Source of the DNA: Blastococcus mobilis
GTDB taxonomy: Bacteria; Actinomycetota; Actinomycetes; Mycobacteriales; Geodermatophilaceae
Direction of reading: 5' to 3'
DNA: 64,000 nt
Assembly: GCF_900188025.1 (NCBI RefSeq)
Contig: NZ_FZNO01000002.1
Coordinates: 1-64,000 of the forward strand
The notes beneath the pieces were generated by a model. The model saw only the letters and a program-made list of their open reading frames with translations, ran no database searches and had not been told where the DNA came from. Below are positions 28,661 through 40,382 of the stretch, piece after piece. Position 1 is the first letter of the stretch; every line of letters starts with the position of its first letter. Made by a program: the position numbers and the translations under genes.

Positions 28661-30102
28661 CAGCCGACGGCACCTTCCATCTGCAGTTCGATGAGCCGGT
28701 TCAGCTCGAGGGCGTACTCCATGGGCAGCTCGCGCGCGATCGGCTCGACGAACCCGCGCACCACCATCGCCATGGCCTCGTCCTCGGACAGGCCGCGGCT
28801 CATCAGGTAGAAGAGCTGGTCGTCGCTGACCCGGGAGACCGTTGCCTCGTGGCCCATGGCCACGTCGTCCTCGCGGACGTCGACGTAGGGGTAGGTGTCC
28901 GAGCGGCTGATCGTGTCGACGAGCAGGGCGTCGCACTTCACCGTCGACCTGGAGCCGTAGGCGCCCTCGTCGATCTGGACCAGACCGCGGTAGGAGGTAC
29001 GGCCACCGCCACGGGCCACCGACTTGGACACGATGGTCGAGGAGGTGTGCGGGGCGGCGTGCACCATCTTGGCACCGGCGTCCTGGTGCTGACCCTCGCC
29101 CGCGAAGGCGATGGACAGCACCTCGCCCTTGGCGTGCTCACCGGTCATCCAGACCGCCGGGTACTTCATCGTCACCTTGGAGCCGAGGTTGCCGTCGACC
29201 CACTCCATGGTCGCGCCCTCGTGGGCCACGGCCCGCTTGGTGACCAGGTTGTAGACGTTGTTCGACCAGTTCTGGATGGTCGTGTACCGGCAGCGCGCGT
29301 TCTTCTTGACGATGATCTCGACGACCGCGGAGTGCAGCGAGTCGCTCTTGTAGATCGGCGCGGTGCAGCCCTCGACGTAGTGCACGTAGGCGCCCTCGTC
29401 GACGATGATCAGCGTCCGCTCGAACTGGCCCATGTTCTCGGTGTTGATCCGGAAGTAGGCCTGCAGCGGGATGTCGACGTGCACCCCCTTGGGGACGTAG
29501 ATGAACGACCCCCCGGACCACACGGCGGTGTTCAGCGCGGCGAACTTGTTGTCACCGGACGGGATCACCGAGCCTAAGTACTCCTGGAAGATCTCCGGGT
29601 GCTCCTTCAGGGCCGTGTCGGTGTCCAGGAAGATGACGCCCTGGTCCTCCAGCTCCTTCTGGATCTGGTGGTAGACGACCTCGGACTCGTACTGCGCGGC
29701 CACGCCGGCGACGAGCCGCTGCTTCTCGGCCTCCGGGATGCCCAGCCGGTCGTAGGTGTTCTTGATGTCGTCGGGCAGGTCCTCCCACGAGGCGGCCTGC
29801 GCCTCGGTGGAGCGCACGAAGTACTTGATGTTCTGGAAGTCGATGCCGGACAGGTCCGAGCCCCAGTCGGGCATGGGCTTGCGGTTGAAGAGCTTGAGGG
29901 CCTTGAGGCGGCGCTCGAGCATCCACTCCGGCTCGCTCTTGCGGCGGGAGATGTCGCGGACGACGTCCTCGTCGAGCCCGCGGCGGGCCGAGGCACCGGC
30001 GACGTCGGCGTCAGCCCAGCCGTACTCGTAGCGGCCGAGCTGCTCGATCTGCTCGTCCTGCGTCAGCGGCGTGCTGGTCACCGGCTGCTGGGTGCTGGTC
30101 AT
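28660..30102 (-). CDS. sufB: SUF scaffold subunit SufB
   Basis: This 480-residue subunit of the SufBC2D scaffold assembles the nascent Fe-S cluster. It has the conserved EGCTAPIY (cluster-site Cys) and [15 protein letters not shown] segments and a typical ending [19 protein letters not shown]. Length is normal. ATG 30102 overlaps the sufR stop (ATGA), so the repressor and first structural gene are co-translated. Confidence 0.95.
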   Translation of the reverse strand: MTSTQQPVTSTPLTQDEQIEQLGRYEYGWADADVAGASARRGLDEDVVRDISRRKSEPEWMLERRLKALKLFNRKPMPDWGSDLSGIDFQNIKYFVRSTEAQAASWEDLPDDIKNTYDRLGIPEAEKQRLVAGVAAQYESEVVYHQIQKELEDQGVIFLDTDTALKEHPEIFQEYLGSVIPSGDNKFAALNTAVWSGGSFIYVPKGVHVDIPLQAYFRINTENMGQFERTLIIVDEGAYVHYVEGCTAPIYKSDSLHSAVVEIIVKKNARCRYTTIQNWSNNVYNLVTKRAVAHEGATMEWVDGNLGSKVTMKYPAVWMTGEHAKGEVLSIAFAGEGQHQDAGAKMVHAAPHTSSTIVSKSVARGGGRTSYRGLVQIDEGAYGSRSTVKCDALLVDTISRSDTYPYVDVREDDVAMGHEATVSRVSDDQLFYLMSRGLSEDEAMAMVVRGFVEPIARELPMEYALELNRLIELQMEGAVG

Positions 30103-30983
30103 ACGGGCGTCCTCTCCCGGTCGTTCACGAGGGCGGTGCTGGTCGGTGCGGTCCTGGTGGACGGTGCGGTGCGCGCGCGGTGCGGCGCTGCTCGCTCACC
30201 TGGTACAGGTCGTGCGGGGGCCGATCTGTTCCCCGTCCGGATGTGGTCCCGGCTGCTGCGGAGGGTGTCCGCCGCGAACGGCCCCGGGATGTGGGTGGTG
30301 CAGATCCCGTCGCCGTGGGCGATGGTGGCCAGCCGCTGGACGTGGGTTCCCACGAGCCGGCCGATCACCGCGGTCTCGGCCTCGCACAGCTGGGGGAACT
30401 CCGCGGCCACGTGCGCCACCGGGCAGTGGTGCTGGCAGAGCTGCCCCCCGCTGGAGATCGCCGAGGCCGTGGCAGCGTAGCCCTCGGCCGTGAGCGCGGC
30501 GGCAAGGGCCTGGGCACGGTCGACCGGCTCCCCGGGCCGCGCGTCGACCGCCTGCTCCACCGCACTCGATGCACGGGCCTCGAGGCCGGCGAGCTGCTGC
30601 TCGGCCACGGCCCGGACGGCGTCGGCGCCGCCCGACGCGGCGACGAACCGCAGCGCGGTCAGTGCCAGGTCGTCGTAGGCGTGCGGGAAGGAGGCCCGGC
30701 CGGCATCGGTGAGGTGGAACCGGCGGGCGGGCCGTCCCCGGCCCCGGTGGGCCGTGCTGCTCCCCGGCCCTCCCACGCGCTCCTCGAGCCGGCCCGCGGC
30801 GACGAGGGAGTCCAGGTGCCGGCGGACGGCGGCCGGCGAGATGCCCAGCCGGGTGGCGAGCTCGGTGGCGGTCTGCGGGCCGTGCTCCAGCAGCAGGGCA
30901 CTGACGCGGTCGCGGGTACGCCCGTCGTCGGCGGTCACCGACGTGCGCGGGTGTGCCCCGTCGACGGTGCGAGCGCTTTCCAC
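30099..30983 (-). CDS. sufR: Iron-sulfur-sensing suf operon repressor SufR
   Basis: This ~294-residue regulator has an N-terminal winged helix ([20 protein letters not shown]) and a C-terminal cysteine cluster [19 protein letters not shown] plus a further Cys (GDGICTTHI). These are the ligands expected for a Fe-S cluster that controls DNA binding in SufR proteins. The last ~50 residues are a Thr/Arg/Pro-rich tail not typical of the family. I use the GTG at 30983, just inside the predicted operator; GTG 30938 is also possible. It heads the suf operon and should repress it when clusters are sufficient. Confidence 0.88.
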   Translation of the reverse strand: MESARTVDGAHPRTSVTADDGRTRDRVSALLLEHGPQTATELATRLGISPAAVRRHLDSLVAAGRLEERVGGPGSSTAHRGRGRPARRFHLTDAGRASFPHAYDDLALTALRFVAASGGADAVRAVAEQQLAGLEARASSAVEQAVDARPGEPVDRAQALAAALTAEGYAATASAISSGGQLCQHHCPVAHVAAEFPQLCEAETAVIGRLVGTHVQRLATIAHGDGICTTHIPGPFAADTLRSSRDHIRTGNRSAPARPVPGERAAPHRARTAPSTRTAPTSTALVNDRERTPV

Positions 30984-31023
30984 AACACGAGTGTGTCCTA
31001 TTTCAACTGCCCCGCAAGCAAGG
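30980..31023 (-). promoter_or_regulatory. Predicted suf promoter and SufR operator
   Basis: On the minus strand TAGGAC (30995-31000) is a plausible -10, with a weak CCTTGC -35 17 bases upstream (31018-31023). Immediately downstream lies ACACT-N5-TGTGG (30980-30994), close to the ACACT-N5-TGTGA sequence I recall for mycobacterial SufR. The operator overlaps the proposed GTG start, so mRNAs may be nearly leaderless. Confidence 0.5.
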
Positions 31024-31067
31024 TCCACCTAAGAAGGGCGGGTGGGGGTCCGTTCGTGAGCAGGCTC

Positions 31068-31138
31068 ACGCCCGGGAACGGGGCCCTGCAGGGGCCCGCC
31101 GCGAGCCTGCGAGCGGTGGGGGGCAGGGGGTCCTTCTA
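31068..31138 (-). repeat. Stop-codon-associated GC repeat, copy before ctaA
   Basis: The minus strand reads AGAAGGACCCCC, GCCCCCCACCGCTCGC, AGGCTCGCGGCGGGCCCCTG then CAGGG. Unlike the other copies, no minus-strand stop codon is next to it: it lies between the divergent sufR and ctaA genes, 10 bases before the ctaA start. It would insulate the two promoters, or mark a past gene end. Confidence 0.65.
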
Positions 31139-31148
31139 GCATCGGGGC

Positions 31149-32075
31149 GTGCCGGTCCTGCCCACCGCCTTCTCCCCCGCGACCGTCTCGCGCGTCGCCC
31201 TGGCGAACGCGGTCGCCAACGGTCTGATCGTCGTGACCGGCGGCCTCGTCCGGCTGACCGGGTCCGGACTGGGTTGCCCCACGTGGCCGCGCTGCACCGA
31301 GGAGAGCTTCGTGGCGACGCCGGAGCTCGCCGTCCACGGTGTCATCGAGTTCGGCAACCGCTTGCTGACCTTCGTGCTCACCGCCGTCGCCATCGCCACC
31401 GTCGTGGTGGTCTTCCGGTCGGTGCGGCGCGACCTGCGGGGGCTGGCGGTGCTGGGCTTCCTCGGCATCCCGGCCCAGGCCCTGCTCGGCGGTGTCACGG
31501 TGCTCACCGGCCTCAACCCGTGGACGGTGGCGGCACACTTCCTGCTGTCCATGGTCCTGGTCGCCGTCGCCACCGTGCTGTGGCTGCGCTCCCGCGAACC
31601 GGGGGTCGGTCAGCCGCTGCTCCGTCGTCCGCTGGTCCTGCTCGTGCGCGGCATCGCCGTCGTCACCGCCGTCGTCCTGGCGCTCGGGACCGTCGTGACC
31701 GGGAGCGGGCCGCACAGCGGTGACCCGCAGGCCGGGCGCACGGGGCTGGACCCGGAGCTGGTCAGCCAGGTGCACGCCGACGTGGTCTTCCTGCTGCTGG
31801 GCCTGACGGTGGCCCTGCTCCTCGCGCTCTACGCCACCGAGTCCCCCGGCCGGGTCCGCCGGGCGGCCCGGGACCTGCTGATCGTCCAGCTCGCCCAGGG
31901 CGTGGTCGGGTACGTGCAGTACTTCACGAACCTGCCGATCGCGCTGGTCCTGGCCCACATGCTCGGCGCGGTGCTGATCACCGCCTACACCGCGCGGCTG
32001 GTCTGGTCGGTCCGCGGCCCGGCGTCCGAGCTGCCGCTCCCCTCCGCCGCGGAGCCCGCCGCCGCCACGCGTTGA
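31149..32075 (+). CDS. ctaA: Haem A synthase CtaA/Cox15
   Basis: This 308-residue membrane protein has about eight helices and oxidises the C8 methyl of haem O to make haem A for cytochrome aa3 oxidase. The early GGLVRLTGSGLGCPTWPRC holds the extracellular cysteine pair region; conserved haem-binding histidines are in AVHGVIEFGNR, TVAAHFLLS, VSQVHADVVF and VLAHMLGAV. GTG 31149 is the start. ctaB, which makes haem O, is about 370 bases away on the other strand with one small gene between. Confidence 0.92.
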   Translation: MPVLPTAFSPATVSRVALANAVANGLIVVTGGLVRLTGSGLGCPTWPRCTEESFVATPELAVHGVIEFGNRLLTFVLTAVAIATVVVVFRSVRRDLRGLAVLGFLGIPAQALLGGVTVLTGLNPWTVAAHFLLSMVLVAVATVLWLRSREPGVGQPLLRRPLVLLVRGIAVVTAVVLALGTVVTGSGPHSGDPQAGRTGLDPELVSQVHADVVFLLLGLTVALLLALYATESPGRVRRAARDLLIVQLAQGVVGYVQYFTNLPIALVLAHMLGAVLITAYTARLVWSVRGPASELPLPSAAEPAAATR

Positions 32076-32097
32076 GGGCGGGCCGTCAGCGTGCGCT

Positions 32098-32129
32098 GAT
32101 CGGCAGTGCTGGGCCTCGACCTGCCGATC
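32098..32129. terminator. Terminator hairpin between converging genes
   Basis: A perfect 9-bp stem (GATCGGCAG and its complement) with a 14-base loop lies between the ctaA stop and the stop of the small gene on the other strand. It likely stops both. Confidence 0.65.
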
Positions 32130-32155
32130 CGCGCACACCGCCGGCGCGACGGCGG

Positions 32156-32440
32156 TCACTCGGGCCAGACGGGGACGACGGCGAGCGCACCGTCGGCTGA
32201 CTCCCACCGCCCGCTCGTGACCGTCTCCGGGGCGGTTCGTGCGTCCGCCCAGGCAGGCCACGCGTCGTCCTCGTCGTGCCAGAGGAGCCGCCCGCCGGCG
32301 ACGTAGGTGACCACCGGCCACCCGGCCTCGATCAGGTCCTCGATCTCCGGGCCCTCGATGCGTGAGGCGCGCAGCGAGTAGGTGCGCCCGTCCGCCCCCA
32401 CGAACTGGCCCATCCGCGCGTTGGCGAGGTCACGCCGCAC
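32156..32440 (-). CDS. Hypothetical 94-aa protein downstream of ctaB
   Basis: I do not recognise it by function. It reads RMGQFVGADGRTYSLRAS then EIEDLIEAGWPVVTY and LLWHDEDDAWPAWADA: small, acidic, soluble, with conserved-looking aromatic residues. The GTG at 32440 lies four bases past the ctaB stop; an internal ATG at 32413 is an alternative start. Composition is normal for a real gene, and it is probably in an operon with ctaB. Confidence 0.65.
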   Translation of the reverse strand: MRRDLANARMGQFVGADGRTYSLRASRIEGPEIEDLIEAGWPVVTYVAGGRLLWHDEDDAWPAWADARTAPETVTSGRWESADGALAVVPVWPE

Positions 32441-32444
32441 GGCT

Positions 32445-33377
32445 TCAGACGATGGCGTCGACGACGATCGCGACCATCAGCAGCGCCAGGTACGAGATCG
32501 AGACGTGGAACAGCTGCATCGGCTTGGTCTCCCCGCCCCGCACGATGCGACGCAGCAGCCGGTGCGACTCGAGGACGAACCAGCCGCCCAGCAGCGCCGC
32601 GGCGATCGTGTAGCCCAGCCCGATGCCGTAGTCGGCCGCGACCGGCCACAGCAGCAGCGAGACGGCGAGGGTCACCCAGGCCCAGGCGACGGTCTGCCGA
32701 CCGACCGACACCGCGGTGGTCACCACCGGGAGCATCGGGACGTCGGCCCGCGCGTAGTCGTCCTTGAACCGCATGGCCAGCGCCCAGAAGTGCGGCATCT
32801 GCCAGCAGAAGACCACCCCGAACACGACGACGGCGGGCCAGTCCAGCGATCCCGTGACAGCGGCCCACCCGATCAGCACCGGCGCCGCCCCGGGCACGCC
32901 GCCGAACTCGGTGCTGCGCCTGGTGTGCCGCTTGAACACCATCGTGTAGAGGACGGCGTAGTAGAAGATCGCGCCGGCGGCGAGGGCCGCGGCCAGCAGC
33001 GTCGTGGTGAGCGCGAGCAGCAGGATCGAGCTGACCGTGAGCACCGCACCGAAGATCAGCGCCGCGCGCGGGGTGATCTCCCCCGTCGGCAGCGGCCGCT
33101 TCTGCGTGCGGTGCATCAGCCGGTCGATGTCGCGGTCGAAGTAGCAGTTGAAGACGTTGGCCGCGCCCGCGGCGAGGGTGCCGCCGACGAGCGTGGAGAG
33201 CAGCAGCGTCCAGGACGGCCAGCCGCGGGCGGCCAGCATCATCGCCGGCACCGTGGTCACCAGCAGCAGCTCGATGATGCGCGGCTTGGTCAGCGCCACA
33301 TAGGCGGTGATCCGCGCACGCAGGACGGCGGGCAGGCGGCGAGCGGGGTCGGCCTGGCGCTCGGACAGAGCCGTCAC
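32445..33377 (-). CDS. ctaB: Protohaem IX farnesyltransferase (haem O synthase)
   Basis: This 310-residue UbiA-family prenyltransferase with about nine membrane helices attaches farnesyl to haem B. The Asp-rich motif NCYFDRDID and the second loop (EFGGVPGAAPVLIGW, FKDDYARADVPMLPVV) are typical of CtaB. The GTG start at 33377 has no strong ribosome site. It is divergent from tkt across 269 bases. Confidence 0.93.
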   Translation of the reverse strand: MTALSERQADPARRLPAVLRARITAYVALTKPRIIELLLVTTVPAMMLAARGWPSWTLLLSTLVGGTLAAGAANVFNCYFDRDIDRLMHRTQKRPLPTGEITPRAALIFGAVLTVSSILLLALTTTLLAAALAAGAIFYYAVLYTMVFKRHTRRSTEFGGVPGAAPVLIGWAAVTGSLDWPAVVVFGVVFCWQMPHFWALAMRFKDDYARADVPMLPVVTTAVSVGRQTVAWAWVTLAVSLLLWPVAADYGIGLGYTIAAALLGGWFVLESHRLLRRIVRGGETKPMQLFHVSISYLALLMVAIVVDAIV

Positions 33378-33646
33378 CGGGTGCCCTCGTGCGCGCGGAC
33401 GCGCGGGCAGCAGGGCACCACGGGGTCCCTTCGAACCGGGGATGGGAACGGCCGCAACTGTAGCCCGCGCACGGGCAGGCAGCGGTGAGGCATCGGCACG
33501 GACGACTAGGGTCGATCACGTTGATGCCGCGTGTGCAGCGGGTAGGGCCGACGTCGACGACGACGGTGCGCCCCCGGTCAAGAGCCGGTCCGGGCGGAAC
33601 GCTCAGCCACACGACGCAGGGCCGTATTCGAGGGAGCACCCAGCAC
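33378..33646. promoter_or_regulatory. Divergent ctaB/tkt promoter region
   Basis: No gene is supported here. On the + strand TAGGGT (33507-33512) is a likely -10 of the common actinobacterial form and would give tkt a ~130-base leader; I see no good -35. Nothing resembling an operator stands out. Confidence 0.4.
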
Positions 33647-35857
<2,211 letters not shown>

Positions 35858-35878
35858 GGGACCCCACTGCCCCCGCCG

Positions 35879-35972
35879 TGAAAGGACTCCGTCCCCCCAA
35901 CCCTCCGCAAGCTCAGTGCGGGCCCCGAGACGGGGCCTTGGGCCCCTGCAGCGGGGCCGCTCCCCCACCCGA
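35879..35972 (+). repeat. Stop-codon-associated GC repeat, diverged copy
   Basis: Shortly after the tkt stop the + strand reads GAAAGGACTCC, CCCCCCAACCCTCCGC, GCGGGCCCC and GGGCCCCTGCAGCGGGGCC. Block order and orientation relative to the upstream gene match the other copies. It separates tkt from tal and may cause partial termination within the operon. Confidence 0.6.
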
Positions 35973-35990
35973 TCGAGAAGGGCACGAGAC

Positions 35991-37091
35991 ATGGCACAGA
36001 ACGAGAAGCTGGCCGAGCTCTCCGAGGCAGGGGTCGCCGTCTGGCTCGACGATCTCTCCCGTGACCGCATCCGCAGCGGCAACCTGCAGTCCCTCGTCGA
36101 CGAGCACTCCGTCGTGGGGGTCACCACCAACCCGACCATCTTCGCGGCGGCGATCAGCGGGTCGGAGTCCTACGACGACCAGCTGCACGCCCTCGCCGTC
36201 CGCAAGGTGAGCGTCGAGGAGGCGCTGCGGACCATCACGGCGTCCGACGTCCGGGACGCCTGCGACCTGCTGGCCCCGGTGGCGGAGATGTCGCCCGGCG
36301 ACGGCCGGGTCTCGCTCGAGGTTGCGCCCGGCCTGGCCCACGACACCGACGCGACGGCTGCCGAGGCCGGTCACCTGTGGTGGCTGGTCGACCGGCCGAA
36401 CCTCTTCATCAAGATTCCGGCGACAGAGGCGGGCCTGCCGGCGATCACCGAAACCATCGCCAACGGGATCAGTGTCAACGTCACCTTGATCTTCAGCCCG
36501 GAGCGCTACCGCGCGGTCATGGACGCCTACCTCTCCGGCCTGGAGAAGCGCGTGGCCGAGGGCGGCTCGCTCGCCGGAATCGCCTCGGTGGCGTCGTTCT
36601 TCGTGTCCCGGGTGGACACCGAGATCGACAAGCGGCTCGACAAGGCGGGCGCCGACCCGTCACTCAAGGGCAAGGCGGGCATCGCCAACGCGCAGCTGGC
36701 CTACCAGGCCTACGAGGAGGTCTTCTCCTCCGAGCGCTGGCGGAGCCTCGAGGCGCAGGGCGCCCGCCCGCAGCGGCCGCTGTGGGCCTCGACGGGCGTC
36801 AAGAACCCGGAGTACTCGGACACGATGTACATCTCCGAACTCATCGCGCCCGGCACCGTGAACACGATGCCGGAGAAGACCCTGATGGCCTACGCCGACC
36901 ACGGCGCGCCCGGCGCGCCGGTGCAGAAGTCCTACGACGAGGCCGCCGCCGTGATGCGGTCGGTCGCCGACGCCGGCGTCGACCTCGACGACGTCTTCCG
37001 GGTGCTCGAGGAGGAGGGCGTGCAGAAGTTCGTCGACTCCTGGGACGAGCTGACCGAGTCGGTGCGCACCCAGCTCGAGGACAAGGCATGA
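35991..37091 (+). CDS. tal: Transaldolase
   Basis: This 366-residue transaldolase moves dihydroxyacetone units between sugar phosphates. The Schiff-base lysine is in [11 protein letters not shown], with [12 protein letters not shown] near the N-terminus and [16 protein letters not shown] toward the end. Length fits the actinobacterial Tal group. The ATG at 35991 follows GAGAAGGG. The stop overlaps the pgi ATG (ATGA). Confidence 0.95.
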   Translation: MAQNEKLAELSEAGVAVWLDDLSRDRIRSGNLQSLVDEHSVVGVTTNPTIFAAAISGSESYDDQLHALAVRKVSVEEALRTITASDVRDACDLLAPVAEMSPGDGRVSLEVAPGLAHDTDATAAEAGHLWWLVDRPNLFIKIPATEAGLPAITETIANGISVNVTLIFSPERYRAVMDAYLSGLEKRVAEGGSLAGIASVASFFVSRVDTEIDKRLDKAGADPSLKGKAGIANAQLAYQAYEEVFSSERWRSLEAQGARPQRPLWASTGVKNPEYSDTMYISELIAPGTVNTMPEKTLMAYADHGAPGAPVQKSYDEAAAVMRSVADAGVDLDDVFRVLEEEGVQKFVDSWDELTESVRTQLEDKA

Positions 37092-38701
37092 GCCTGTCGG
37101 TCAGCGTCCACGGGCTGGACGTCCCCGACACGGTCCGGGGCCCGCTCACCGAGGACGACGTCCCTGCGCGACTGGTCGCCAAGGACGCCACCCTGTGGGG
37201 TCCCGAGGCGGAGAGCGAGTCGGCGATCCGGCTGGGCTGGTTGGACCTGCCGGCCACGTCCCGGGAGCTGGTCTCCCGGCTGGCGGACCTGCGCGCGGAA
37301 CTTGTCGGCGAGGGGCTGGACCGGATCGTCCTGTGCGGCATGGGTGGCTCCTCCCTGGCGCCGGAGGTCATCTGCCGGACGGCGGGGGTGCCGCTGGTCG
37401 TGCTGGACACCACCGATCCCGGTCAGGTGCTCGCGGCGATGGACGACCTCGACCGCACGGTCGTGGTGGTGAGCTCGAAGTCCGGCGGCACGGTGGAGAC
37501 CGACAGCCAGCGGCGCGCCTTCATCCAGGCGTTCGCCGACGCCGGGCTGGACGAGAAGGAGATCGGCCGGCGTTTCGTCGTCGTCACCGACCCCGGCTCG
37601 CCGCTGTCCGAGACGACCGCGGCGATGGGCGCCCGCGCGGTGTTCCTGGCCGACCCGAACGTCGGCGGGCGATACAGCGCCCTGTCGGCGTTCGGCCTGG
37701 TTCCGTCGGCGCTCGCCGGTGCCGACGTCGGAGCACTGCTGGCCGAGGCCGAGGATCTCGCCGTCCAGCTGGCCGAGCCGGACAACCCGGCGCTGCAGCT
37801 GGGGACGGTCCTCGGCGCGGCCTTTCGCGCCGGTCGCGACAAGCTGGCCCTGGCCGTTGGTGGATCGCAGGGTTCGGGGCCGCAGCTGCAGGGCTTCGGC
37901 GACTGGGCCGAGCAGCTGATCGCGGAGTCCACCGGCAAGGAGGGGCGCGGCATCCTGCCCGTCGTCCTCGAGTCCGTCGACGCCCCCGGCGCATCCGGCC
38001 CGGACGTCCTGCTGGGGGTCGTCGGCTCCGGCGCTCCCGCGCTGGAGCCGTCGGTCGGCGTCTCCGGACCCCTCGGTGCCCAGTTCCTGGGCTGGGAGTA
38101 CGCGACGGCCGTGGCCGGCCGGGTGCTCGGGATCAATCCCTTCGACCAGCCCAACGTGACCGAGAGCAAGGAGAACACCCAGCGCATCCTCGGCGAGGGC
38201 CTCCCCGAGGAGCGGCCCGCGGCGACGATCGGCGCCATCGAGGTCTACGGCAGCGGCGGAGTCCTCGACGGCGTCGACCTGTCCTCGCACGACGGAGTGT
38301 CCCTGGCGATCGACGCGCTCCTGGCGTCGATCCCCCCGCGTGGATACCTCGCGGTCATGGCCTACCTCGACCGGCAGAAGGACGCGAGCGCCGAGGGGCT
38401 GCGCGCGGCCCTGGCCCGCCGGAGCGACCACGCGGTCACGTTCGGATGGGGTCCGCGCTTCCTGCACTCGACCGGCCAGTACCACAAGGGCGGTCCGCAG
38501 GTCGGGGCGTTCCTCCAGCTCACCGGCGTGGTGGCCGAGGACCTGCAGGTCCCCGACCAGCCGTACAGCTTCGGGACCCTCCAGGCGGCGCAGGCCGGTG
38601 GTGACCGCAAGGCCCTCGCCGATCGGCAACGGCCGCTGCTCCACCTGCACCTGACCGACCGCGCCGCCGGGCTCGATCAGCTCCTGGCGACGCTCAGCTG
38701 A
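37088..38701 (+). CDS. pgi: Glucose-6-phosphate isomerase
   Basis: This 537-residue enzyme interconverts glucose-6-phosphate and fructose-6-phosphate. It has the phosphate-binding [24 protein letters not shown], and [18 protein letters not shown] with the catalytic His/Lys. It belongs to the group encoded beside tal in actinobacteria and cyanobacteria. The open frame runs 711 bases further upstream antiphase to tal, but the ATG overlapping the tal stop is clearly the start. Confidence 0.93.
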   Translation: MSLSVSVHGLDVPDTVRGPLTEDDVPARLVAKDATLWGPEAESESAIRLGWLDLPATSRELVSRLADLRAELVGEGLDRIVLCGMGGSSLAPEVICRTAGVPLVVLDTTDPGQVLAAMDDLDRTVVVVSSKSGGTVETDSQRRAFIQAFADAGLDEKEIGRRFVVVTDPGSPLSETTAAMGARAVFLADPNVGGRYSALSAFGLVPSALAGADVGALLAEAEDLAVQLAEPDNPALQLGTVLGAAFRAGRDKLALAVGGSQGSGPQLQGFGDWAEQLIAESTGKEGRGILPVVLESVDAPGASGPDVLLGVVGSGAPALEPSVGVSGPLGAQFLGWEYATAVAGRVLGINPFDQPNVTESKENTQRILGEGLPEERPAATIGAIEVYGSGGVLDGVDLSSHDGVSLAIDALLASIPPRGYLAVMAYLDRQKDASAEGLRAALARRSDHAVTFGWGPRFLHSTGQYHKGGPQVGAFLQLTGVVAEDLQVPDQPYSFGTLQAAQAGGDRKALADRQRPLLHLHLTDRAAGLDQLLATLS

Positions 38702-38741
38702 CGGCCGTGGTTACAGCCGCACGACCCGCGTGCTGATCCGC

Positions 38742-38777
38742 CCCGTCGTCCGGTCCCCCGCCGGGCCGGACGACGGG
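38742..38777 (+). terminator. Hairpin between pgi and zwf
   Basis: A perfect 12-bp stem (CCCGTCGTCCGG and its complement) with a 12-base loop lies 41 bases after the pgi stop and 27 before the zwf start. It could terminate or attenuate between the two halves of the cluster. Confidence 0.65.
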
Positions 38778-38803
38778 TGTCCCTCCGATCTCGAGGACCG
38801 ATC

Positions 38804-40321
38804 ATGATCCCCAACCCGCTGCGTGACCCGCGGGACCGGCGGCTGCCCCGAGTGCCCCAGCCCTGCGCGCTCGTCGTCTTCGGCATCACCGGCGACCTGG
38901 CCCGCAAGAAGCTGCTGCCGGCCGTCTACGACCTGGCCAACCGGGGACTGCTGCCCACCAACTTCGCGCTCCTCGGTTTCGCCCGCCGCGACTGGGCGGA
39001 CCAGGACTTCGCGGAGCTGTCCCGGGAGGCCGCCCGGAAGCACGCTCGCACGCCGTGGCGCGAGGAGGTGTGGGAGCAGCTGGCCGCCGACATCACCTTC
39101 GTGCCGGGTTCGTTCGACGACGACGCCGCCTTCGACCAGCTCGCCGCCACTCTCGGCCGGCTCGAGGGGTCACACGGGATCGGTGGCAACGCCGCGTTCT
39201 ACCTCTCCATCCCCCCGGCGATGTTCCCGACCGTGCTCAAGCAGATGCAGCGGACCGGTATGGCCGAGAGCACCCCGGAGCGCTGGCGCCGGGTGGTGGT
39301 CGAGAAGCCCTTCGGCGACGACCTGCTCTCCAGCCGCCAGCTCAACGAGCTGGTCGACTCCGTGTTCAGCGCCGACGACGTCTTCCGGATCGACCACTAC
39401 CTGGGCAAGGAGACCGTCCAAAACCTGCTGGCCCTGCGCTTCGCCAACAGTCTCTTCGAGCCGATCTGGAACGGCCACCACGTCGACTCGGTGCAGATCA
39501 CCATGGCCGAGGACGTCGGCATCGGCGGCCGCGCCCAGTTCTACGAGAACACCGGCGCCGCCCGTGACGTGCTGCAGAACCACCTCCTGCAGCTGCTCGC
39601 GCTGACCGCCATGGAGGAGCCGGTCGAGTTCTCCCCCGAGGAGATCGGGACGGAGAAGCTCAAGGTCCTGCGCGCCATCTCGATCCCCGAGGACATGGAG
39701 ACGTTCGCCGTCCGCGGCCAGTACGAGCAGGGCTGGCTCGCCGGGGAGCGCGTCAGCGGATACCGCCAGGAGGAGGGGGTGGACCCCGAGTCCACGACCG
39801 AGACCTTCGCCGCCGTCCGGCTCGGGGTGGAGACCCGTCGCTGGGCCGGGGTGCCCTTCTACGTGCGCACCGGCAAGCGACTCCCCCGCCGGGTCACCGA
39901 GATCGCCCTCGTCTTCAAGCGGGCCCCGCACCTGCCCTTTGCCGACACCGACACCGAGGAGCTGGGCAACAACCAGCTGGTGATCCGCGTCCAGCCGGAC
40001 GAGGGGGTAACCCTCAAGTTCGGCTCGAAGGTTCCTGGCAGCGTCATGGAGGTCCGCGACGTGTCGATGGACTTCCTCTACGGCGAGCAGTTCACCGAGA
40101 CCAGCCCCGAGGCCTACGAGCGGCTGCTGCTCGACGTGCTCCTGGGCGATGCCACGCTCTTCCCGCGGAACGCCGAGGTGGAGGCCTCGTGGACGGTCAT
40201 CGATCCGCTGGAGGAGTTCTGGGCCGGCACGACACCGCACTCCTACCGGGCCGGCGAATGGGGCCCGCGCGCGGCCGACGAGATGCTGGCCGCCGAGGGT
40301 CGCCGGTGGCGCCGACCGTGA
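38804..40321 (+). CDS. zwf: Glucose-6-phosphate 1-dehydrogenase
   Basis: This 505-residue first enzyme of the oxidative pentose-phosphate pathway makes 6-phosphogluconolactone and NADPH. It has GITGDLARKKLLPAVYDL (nucleotide fold), the active-site RIDHYLGKETVQN and the substrate-contact VVEKPFGDD. ATG 38804 has GAGGA 7 bases upstream. opcA, its assembly factor, follows after 61 bases. Confidence 0.96.
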   Translation: MIPNPLRDPRDRRLPRVPQPCALVVFGITGDLARKKLLPAVYDLANRGLLPTNFALLGFARRDWADQDFAELSREAARKHARTPWREEVWEQLAADITFVPGSFDDDAAFDQLAATLGRLEGSHGIGGNAAFYLSIPPAMFPTVLKQMQRTGMAESTPERWRRVVVEKPFGDDLLSSRQLNELVDSVFSADDVFRIDHYLGKETVQNLLALRFANSLFEPIWNGHHVDSVQITMAEDVGIGGRAQFYENTGAARDVLQNHLLQLLALTAMEEPVEFSPEEIGTEKLKVLRAISIPEDMETFAVRGQYEQGWLAGERVSGYRQEEGVDPESTTETFAAVRLGVETRRWAGVPFYVRTGKRLPRRVTEIALVFKRAPHLPFADTDTEELGNNQLVIRVQPDEGVTLKFGSKVPGSVMEVRDVSMDFLYGEQFTETSPEAYERLLLDVLLGDATLFPRNAEVEASWTVIDPLEEFWAGTTPHSYRAGEWGPRAADEMLAAEGRRWRRP

Positions 40322-40382
40322 GGGGGCGAGTTCCCCCACCCACCCGCCGATCCGCTCCCCCGTCCCCCACCGAGGAGACCCC

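Noticed and set aside
30099-31028. Starting sufR at the upstream ATG at 31028
   Set aside because: That start would place the predicted promoter and operator inside the coding region.
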